The translations under genes were made by a program, and so were the position numbers. A stretch of 46,576 nt of DNA from Hyphomicrobiales bacterium (GTDB lineage: Bacteria; Pseudomonadota; Alphaproteobacteria; Rhizobiales; Rhizobiaceae), in the NCBI GenBank assembly GCA_017305835.1, contig JAFKJY010000078.1:1-46576 (forward strand), read 5' to 3'. Below the pieces are notes generated by a model. The model saw only the letters and a program-made list of their open reading frames with translations. It was not told where the DNA came from and did no database searches. This document shows, in pieces, positions 41,453 to 46,576 of the stretch (the first letter of the stretch is position 1; each line of letters starts with the position of its first letter).

Positions 41453-42586
41453 TCAGCTCCCGAGCGCGGTGGCCGGATCGACCTTCATCGCCGCCCGCAC
41501 GCCGAGCGCGGAGGACAGAAGGCACACGACGGCGATGATGCCGGCAAGCACCGTGATGTTGAACGGCTCCAGCACCACGCGGCGCGGGAAATAGTCCTTG
41601 ACCGCGAGGATCAGCATCAGCCCGATCCCCCAGCCCGACGCGCCGAGGATCAGCGCCTGCTCGACGATCAGCGCAACGATGGTGCGGTCGGGCGCGCCGA
41701 TCAGCTTCAGCGTGGCGATCTGCTTCAGCTTCTCCATCGTCATCGTGTAGATGATGAGCGCGATCACCACGGCGCTGACGGATAGCAGAATGCCGAGGAA
41801 CAGACCGATCTGCCGGCGCGCCTTGTCGACCACCGAGGCGAGCAGCAGTTCCTCCTGTTCGGCCTGGGTCATTGCGGCGAGGTGTTTCCACTGGCGCACG
41901 GTGGCGGCCAGAAGATCGACATCGGCGCCCGGCGCCATGCGGGCGATGACCGCGGCGACGGATGCGGACTTGACGGAAACGGCGCCGCGCGCGGCCTGCA
42001 CCCGCTGGGCGGCCGGGTCGAGCTCGGCCTGGAGCGCCATCGCGTCGGCGAGCGTGACATAGACCGCCGGATCGCCGCCCGAATTCATCGCCCCCTCGAC
42101 CAGCCCGACCACGGCGAAACGGTGGCGCCCGAGCCGGATCGTCTCGCTGGGCAGAAGGCCGGTCTTGCGGTCGGCGACCAGCTCGAAGTGGCCGGCGCCG
42201 ATGCCGCGCCCCTCGGCGATCGCCCGCGGCCCGCCGGGACGACCCGGCTCGTAGCCGACGACGTAGAGACGCAAGGTGCGCCCGGCATGCGGCGCCTCGA
42301 CGTTCTGGTAATTGATCGCGCCGGCCTCGGCCACGCCGGGCATCCGCGCCACCGCGTCGCGCGTGTCGACCGGAATGCTGGAGCCTTCCGCGAACGGACC
42401 CTTGGTTCCGGCCTCGACAACCCACATATCGGCCGCCGGCGCCTTGACCACCGCCAGCGCATCCGAGACGAGCCCGTTGTAGATGCCGATCATCGCCAGG
42501 ACCACGGTCATCAAAAGCCCCAGCCCGAAGCAGGTCAGGACGAAGCGGAACAGGCCGTGTCGGATGTCCTTGAGCGCGAGGTTCAT
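41453..42586 (-). CDS. ABC exporter permease, FtsX/MacB-DevC-like
   Basis: A 377-residue permease with one N-terminal span (GLFRFVLTCFGLGLLMTVVLAMIGIYNGL), a large periplasmic MacB-PCD-type domain and three spans near the C-terminus in the FtsX domain (ILLSVSAVVIALIIYTMTMEKL onward). It overlaps the adaptor gene by 4 nt. Together with the ATPase it would form the inner-membrane half of an exporter. The substrate is not evident; local context (broken metal ATPase, TetR regulator) does not settle between metals, lipids or drugs. Confidence 0.9.
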   Translation of the reverse strand: MNLALKDIRHGLFRFVLTCFGLGLLMTVVLAMIGIYNGLVSDALAVVKAPAADMWVVEAGTKGPFAEGSSIPVDTRDAVARMPGVAEAGAINYQNVEAPHAGRTLRLYVVGYEPGRPGGPRAIAEGRGIGAGHFELVADRKTGLLPSETIRLGRHRFAVVGLVEGAMNSGGDPAVYVTLADAMALQAELDPAAQRVQAARGAVSVKSASVAAVIARMAPGADVDLLAATVRQWKHLAAMTQAEQEELLLASVVDKARRQIGLFLGILLSVSAVVIALIIYTMTMEKLKQIATLKLIGAPDRTIVALIVEQALILGASGWGIGLMLILAVKDYFPRRVVLEPFNITVLAGIIAVVCLLSSALGVRAAMKVDPATALGS

Positions 42587-43728
42587 GGCGCCTCGCCGAC
42601 GCGGGCGCGCCTGCCCTCGGCCGCGCCCTCCAGCGGCCGGGCAACGATTGCGGCCCCGTCGGGCAAGCCGTCCGCCACCTCGACCCGGCCGCGATCGTCG
42701 CGCGCGCTGAACGTCAGCTCCGCCCGCGCGAGGCGTCCGTCCCGCACGACCCAGACCGTGCCCCGATAACCATCAAAGCCGGCGATCGCCACCTCGGGCA
42801 CCATCAGCGCGGTCGCGCGCGTGCCGGTCAGGATGCGCACCTCGGCCTGCTCGCCGAGAAACATCTCCGGCGGACAGTCGGCGCAGGCGAGCCAGACGCG
42901 GCGCTCCTCATTCACCCGGTCGCTTTCGATGCCGATGCGGACGATGGCGCCATGGAACTCGGCCGAAGGGTGGGACCGCAGCCGGATCGTGCCTGTCTGG
43001 CCCCGCGCGAGCCGGCCGGCGCGCTCCTCGTCGACATAGGCTTGAATCCATACGGTGGCCGGGTCGATCAGGGTGAAGATCGGATCGCCGGCCTTCACCA
43101 CCGTTCCCGGCTCGGCATGGCGCGCGACAATGAGCGCATCATAGGGCGCGACCAGACGATGGTGGGCGAGAAGGGTCTCCTCCTGCTGCAAGGCGGCCGT
43201 CGCATCCAATCCCTGTGCCATGATTACCGCGAGGTCGGCCTCGGCCACGGCCAGATCGGCGCGCGCCACATCCTCGTCGCGCTGCGCCTCCTCGGCGCGC
43301 TGGATCGAGGTGACATCGCGCTGCGCCAGCCCCTGCTGGCGGCGGTTCGCCGCCTCGCGCTGCGCCAGCATGGCGCGGGCGCGCACGACCGCCGCATCGG
43401 CCTTGGCAAGATTGGCCTTATTGGCCGCCACTGCCGCATGGGCGCGCGCCACCCGCGCCTCCTGCTCGGCAGAGCGCAGAACGCCCAGTTCCTGCCCCTT
43501 GACCACGCCGTCCCCGGCATCGGCGGCCAGCGAGTCGAGCGCCGCGCCCACCTCGAAGCCCACACGGCTGAGGATCCGCGCCTCGACGGTGCCGAGGCCA
43601 TAGATGCGAAGGGCGACGTCGTGCTCCGGCTCAACGACCGTTACCGTCAGCGGACGCCCCGTAAGGAACAGGAAGGCGCTTCCGGCAATGACTGCCAGGA
43701 ATATCCCCGAGAGCCAGATGCGCCGCAT
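42583..43728 (-). CDS. HlyD/MacA-like periplasmic adaptor
   Basis: A 381-residue membrane-fusion protein. The N-terminal anchor is LSGIFLAVIAGSAFLFLTG, followed by a lipoyl half-motif (GDGVVKGQELGVL) and a long coiled-coil hairpin rich in Ala and Arg (about residues 90-190). The second lipoyl half and beta-barrel follow (GTVVKAGDPIFTLID). It bridges the inner-membrane ABC permease to an outer-membrane channel, not found here. It is first of the export genes after the TetR gene and starts three bases after that gene's stop. Confidence 0.9.
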   Translation of the reverse strand: MRRIWLSGIFLAVIAGSAFLFLTGRPLTVTVVEPEHDVALRIYGLGTVEARILSRVGFEVGAALDSLAADAGDGVVKGQELGVLRSAEQEARVARAHAAVAANKANLAKADAAVVRARAMLAQREAANRRQQGLAQRDVTSIQRAEEAQRDEDVARADLAVAEADLAVIMAQGLDATAALQQEETLLAHHRLVAPYDALIVARHAEPGTVVKAGDPIFTLIDPATVWIQAYVDEERAGRLARGQTGTIRLRSHPSAEFHGAIVRIGIESDRVNEERRVWLACADCPPEMFLGEQAEVRILTGTRATALMVPEVAIAGFDGYRGTVWVVRDGRLARAELTFSARDDRGRVEVADGLPDGAAIVARPLEGAAEGRRARVGEAP

Positions 43729-43731
43729 CGT

Positions 43732-44328
43732 CTAGCTTCCTTCGACGACCAGAAGCCGGCATTGCACGTCGAACAGCCGCAGCCCCTCATCGCTCAGTTC
43801 GAAATCGCGCGTTCCGAGTGCCCAACGGATCGCGACGCCCTGTACGAGTGAGGTCAGAAGCACCGCCGCATCGTTTGCTGCAATGTCATCGCGGATGAGA
43901 CCTGCCTTCCGTCCGGAATCGACCTCGCGCGCGAGCAGGCCGTGAAAGGCCATGAGCGTATCGCGAAAGGTGGTGCGCAACTCCGCATTGGTGACGTTCA
44001 GTTCGCGCGAGAACAGCAGCATCGGAAGGGCGGGCGTCGCCGCGATCTGCGCGAATTGCGCAGCGATGAGCGCGCGCAGCCGCACGATCGGCCCGCCGGT
44101 GCGGCTCAAGGCGTCGTCCCACGCCGCCGTCAGCCCTTCGGCCACATACTCGGCCACGGCCTGCCAGAGTTCTGCTTTGGTCGGGAAATGCCGGAACAGC
44201 GCCGCCTGCGTCACTCCGATCACCGAGGCCGCCGCCCCGGTCGTCACCCGGTCCGGCCCGATCCTGTCGGCCAGGTCCAGCACCGCGGCGACGATCTCGG
44301 CCTTGCGAAGGTCCGCCGACTTGCGCAT
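43732..44328 (-). CDS. TetR-family repressor
   Basis: A 198-residue TetR regulator. The N-terminal HTH contains AEIVAAVLDLADRIGPDRVTTGA followed by IGVTQAALFRHFPTKAELW, in which the ALFRHFPTK pattern is the TetR signature. The C-terminal ligand domain is helical. It is the first gene of the export operon, with its start 15 bases from a likely operator (44344-44361), so it probably represses itself and the exporter until a ligand binds. Confidence 0.92.
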   Translation of the reverse strand: MRKSADLRKAEIVAAVLDLADRIGPDRVTTGAAASVIGVTQAALFRHFPTKAELWQAVAEYVAEGLTAAWDDALSRTGGPIVRLRALIAAQFAQIAATPALPMLLFSRELNVTNAELRTTFRDTLMAFHGLLAREVDSGRKAGLIRDDIAANDAAVLLTSLVQGVAIRWALGTRDFELSDEGLRLFDVQCRLLVVEGS

Positions 44329-44343
44329 GGGATTTCCCTAATG

Positions 44344-44361
44344 TTAGTAATCAGTCACAAA
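44344..44361. promoter_or_regulatory. Likely TetR operator
   Basis: The sequence TTAGTAA-TCAG-TCACAAA is an imperfect palindrome: the second half read on the other strand is TTTGTGA, agreeing at 5 of 7 bases with the first. It begins 15 bases upstream of the TetR start, where an autoregulatory site belongs. This resembles TTAGT-type operators of several TetR regulators. In the rest of the gap (44362-44604) a run of nine or more G (about 44568) precedes the next gene and nothing else stands out. Confidence 0.55.
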
Positions 44362-44604
44362 CTTTCCTATGTCATTTCAACTTATGCGTCAATCGACGAG
44401 TGGTCTTCCCGGACGGATCGGTCATCGAAACGCAATCGCGTCCTTGAATACCGGAGACGGTCCGCACAGCAGCGCCCTTCGCTGACGCTTGACGGGATGG
44501 GCTTCGGCATCGTTCAGAATTGTACGGGGCGGACGCGCGCGGGGCGCTTCGACCCGGTGATGAATTGGGGGGGGGCGGATGCGCTGCGTCTGTCCGTGGG
44601 AACC

Positions 44605-45486
44605 ATGTTTCTGCGTGCATGTGTGGTCCTGTTGCTAACCGTGCTTACGAGCGGTTGCGCGCGGGGCAGTCTGATCGATACCGGTAGGATGGGGCTCGAT
44701 CATTGCTGCGTCGACAACGAGCGGACTCCATCCTGGCTGGTCAGAATCGCCGAGCCGTCCGCTCCGGTGGTCGGGCGGGTCATTGCCCATATTGCCTGGC
44801 GCCGCGGCTACCTTACCTCCGGTGAGGCGAGACAGGCCGTCCTCTCGCGCCTGCATCCGATGGACATCGTCCTCGTCAGCTCCAAAGGGCGTCTGTCGGG
44901 CCATACCATTCCCGGCATGTTCCAGCATTCTGCCGTCTATGTAGGAGACGAGCGCGACCTGCGTGCAATCGGCGCGTGGGATCATCCAGCGGTGAAACCG
45001 TTGCATGATGCGATCAGAGCCGGCGGACGTTTTGTCGAAGCCGACCAGGGGGGCGTGCGCGTATCGCCGCCCGAACGTGTGCTCAACACCGACCGCGTGG
45101 TGATCATCCGGCCTTCCATTCCCACGCCGAACTGGAAAAGGCGATCGGCTCTCAGGCTGTTCGAGCGGGTCGGCGAGCCGTTCGACTTCCACTTCGACAT
45201 GTCCACCCCGCAGGTCGTGTTCTGCGTGGAACTGATCTGTCATGCGATCCCGGAACTCGGGCTGCCGCGCCAGATAGTCTACGGACGGCCCACGATTGTT
45301 CCGGATTCGATTGCCCTGTGGATGATCCGTGGCAGTCGGCGTCTCAACTTCGTGGCCTATATCCGGGGTAGCTCCGACGCCTTTGAGGTCGCCACGCTTA
45401 GGCAACTCGCCGCCGATCTTGCTGTCCAATGGGCACCCAAGCGGAAGCCGGCTAAGCCTGCGGCAATTGCAGCCGCCGAACCATAG
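44605..45486 (+). CDS. YiiX/YebB-like NlpC/P60-fold lipoprotein
   Basis: A 293-residue predicted lipoprotein. The signal peptide MFLRACVVLLLTVLTSGC ends in a lipobox-like TSGC, so Cys18 would be lipidated. The mature part matches the YiiX-like permuted NlpC/P60 group: LHPMDIVLVSSKGRLSGHTIPGMFQH with HSAVYVGD (His and strand of the catalytic core), then QVVFCVELICHAI, which provides the nucleophile Cys. Such enzymes hydrolyse amide or acyl bonds in lipids or peptides, location periplasmic. ATG 44605 is preferred because it gives a compact lipoprotein signal; in-frame starts upstream exist. It is a single gene, divergent from the TetR operon. Confidence 0.75.
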   Translation: MFLRACVVLLLTVLTSGCARGSLIDTGRMGLDHCCVDNERTPSWLVRIAEPSAPVVGRVIAHIAWRRGYLTSGEARQAVLSRLHPMDIVLVSSKGRLSGHTIPGMFQHSAVYVGDERDLRAIGAWDHPAVKPLHDAIRAGGRFVEADQGGVRVSPPERVLNTDRVVIIRPSIPTPNWKRRSALRLFERVGEPFDFHFDMSTPQVVFCVELICHAIPELGLPRQIVYGRPTIVPDSIALWMIRGSRRLNFVAYIRGSSDAFEVATLRQLAADLAVQWAPKRKPAKPAAIAAAEP

Positions 45487-45658
45487 GACTGATTGGTGCC
45501 AGCTCCGAAATGGCCGACGGAAGACCTGGATGTGGATACATCCGTCTCGCTCGGCTGCGAGCCGGTTATCCCGGCGAGGATGTGAGCAAGGCGAGCATGC
45601 TCGAGGATTATCAGTGTAGGCTGGCGCGCCGGCTGCTAACGACGCGCAGGCACCGACA

Positions 45659-46576
45659 TCACGCCAGCGCCGAGTCTTTCCAATCCTTATACATCTGCCC
45701 GGTCCCTTCGACCTTCCACTCGCGCGGACCGCTGGCGCTGCGCGCTGCCACGATCGATGCCGCCGTGCTCGGACTTGTGAACGCCACGTCGGCTGTGAAC
45801 GTGTAGAGGTCGGGCGTCTGCCCAGCGGCCAGCTTGCCGCCCGCGACGAGCTGGTCGCGCAGCGCGAGGTAGCCCGCAGGGAATGTCCCCGTCGGTGTGC
45901 GTCGCGCCGTAGAGCCGGCCATTACGACAAAGCCATCGTCTGTCTCGCGGGCGGTCGCCGATGCGCCGGCGGTGGAAAAGATGAAGGTACCGTCGTCCCG
46001 CATTGATGCTGCTCCAGCGGTCGTCGCCCGTATTTGCGGCTTCCGAAAGAGGTCGAAACCGAGGACAGGAAGCAGAAAAGTCAGCTGGGTAGCAAAATAG
46101 CGCATGTCTGCCCGGTCGGCTTCCGGCAGCCGTTGAAAGTCTGGTTCCGTCTCATTCGACAGAGAGGCAAGCCCGGCCTGCCTTAGTTGCCGGATCAACT
46201 GGCTCTCCAGGAACCGAGCATGAGCTTTGGTCAGGTTGTCGTCAGCGCTGACGACAATTGCTATCCGATCGAAGAAGTCCTTATCTGCAGACCTCAGATG
46301 GTGACGCAGACGTGCAGCAACATTGTCGGCCTCGCCGACATAAGCCATGACACCTTCCGGCCTATCCGGATCGGGACCCGTCAGCACATAAATGCCTGTA
46401 CGTGACGCTTCTGCCCGCTTCAGAAGCGAGCCAAGTTTCGGCCGAGGGGCTACCAGTACCTTGCCCGACCAGTTCACGATCTCGGCTACGATCGTTCCAT
46501 CCGGAACACCATCAGCGAAGAACAGACGGAGTGTCCGGCTCGGCAGGTGAGCCGACTCGAGGTCGACGTATGGGAT
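45659..46576 (-). CDS. GIY-YIG nuclease-family protein with DUF4357, 5' end outside window
   Basis: A - strand frame that is still open at the right edge. A GTG at 46477 could start a 272-residue version, but the 33 codons beyond it read as continuous family sequence (SRTLRLFFADGVPDGTIVAEI), so the real start lies outside. The central part has the GIY-YIG fold (TGIYVLTGPD with AYVGEADNVAARLRHH, catalytic Tyr and Arg), and the C-terminus is DUF4357 (GFVVMAGSTARRT, DVAFTSPSTAASIVAARSASG). Such chromosomal proteins are often orphan nucleases of unknown function. No partner gene is in view. The 172-base gap to the lipoprotein gene shows nothing recognisable. Confidence 0.85.
   Translation of the reverse strand: MPYVDLESAHLPSRTLRLFFADGVPDGTIVAEIVNWSGKVLVAPRPKLGSLLKRAEASRTGIYVLTGPDPDRPEGVMAYVGEADNVAARLRHHLRSADKDFFDRIAIVVSADDNLTKAHARFLESQLIRQLRQAGLASLSNETEPDFQRLPEADRADMRYFATQLTFLLPVLGFDLFRKPQIRATTAGAASMRDDGTFIFSTAGASATARETDDGFVVMAGSTARRTPTGTFPAGYLALRDQLVAGGKLAAGQTPDLYTFTADVAFTSPSTAASIVAARSASGPREWKVEGTGQMYKDWKDSALA

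Noticed and set aside
1..46576. CRISPR array, rRNA, tRNA or complete insertion sequence
   Set aside because: No regularly spaced repeats, no tRNA-like clover pattern next to the terminase cassette, and no transposase-like protein was seen in any frame.

Overview
The window is a GC-rich (roughly two-thirds G+C by eye), densely packed segment of an alphaproteobacterial genome, most likely Hyphomicrobiales/Rhizobiales of the Mesorhizobium-Aminobacter-Aquamicrobium type. The pointers are the many 1-4 nt start/stop overlaps, several amino-acid and amide catabolic operons, a SigF/NrsF-type ECF sigma pair, and an intergenic palindrome at 6590-6634 of the kind scattered through rhizobial genomes. No rRNA, tRNA or CRISPR array was seen. 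All calls come from reading the sequence and family knowledge; no searches were run.

Region 1 (1-8131, + strand) is a catabolic operon. It starts with the tail of a GntR-type regulator and continues with a cytoplasmic BisC-like molybdoenzyme, an Asp/Glu-racemase-family protein, a three-subunit flavin/iron-sulfur amino-acid (opine or D-hydroxyproline type) dehydrogenase, RidA, an RraA-family aldolase-like protein and an aspartate-dehydrogenase-like protein. An oxidase that makes imines next to an imine deaminase is coherent; the substrate is unknown. A lone carboxymuconolactone-decarboxylase-family gene faces it on the - strand.

Region 2 (about 8630-24000) looks like an uptake-plus-hydrolysis unit. 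A complete PotABCD-type ABC importer is followed by an isochorismatase-fold amidohydrolase and HyuA/HyuB (ATP-dependent hydantoinase/oxoprolinase type). Converging on it is a - strand operon: an unrecognised 590-residue protein, a 259-residue protein with possible DUF3726 resemblance, an aldo/keto reductase, an aldehyde dehydrogenase and a LysR regulator. The likely theme is import and ATP-driven ring opening of a cyclic amide or hydantoin, then decarbamoylation and aldehyde/alcohol oxidation. The two unrecognised proteins are the best candidates for new chemistry. A C-terminal scrap of a 3-oxoacid CoA-transferase B subunit lies upstream.

Region 3 (24245-32794) holds a divergent 7TMR-DISM sensor kinase and LuxR-type response regulator only 21 bp apart, a LysE-type exporter, a ClC H+/Cl- antiporter, a stress module (spondin-domain secreted protein, NrsF-like anti-sigma factor, ECF sigma factor) and NhaA. 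The spondin gene has an exact GTAACC-N16-CGAA promoter, the motif known for Caulobacter SigF, which ties it to the adjacent sigma factor.

Region 4 (33314-39260) is mobile-element territory. A four-gene packaging-type module (AT-hook protein, ParB-methyltransferase fusion, DUF5681 protein, complete large terminase) has no portal, capsid or integrase and sits about 50 bp upstream of ilvD. Just past ilvD are a truncated membrane-protein start, a 56-bp scrap matching the large terminase at about 89% identity, and a P1B-type metal ATPase cut off after its DKTGT motif, so this locus has been disrupted more than once.

Region 5 (40367-46576) carries a small membrane protein, a DevBCA/MacAB-like export operon with a TetR repressor and a likely operator, a YiiX-like lipoprotein cysteine hydrolase, and a GIY-YIG/DUF4357 protein that runs off the right edge.
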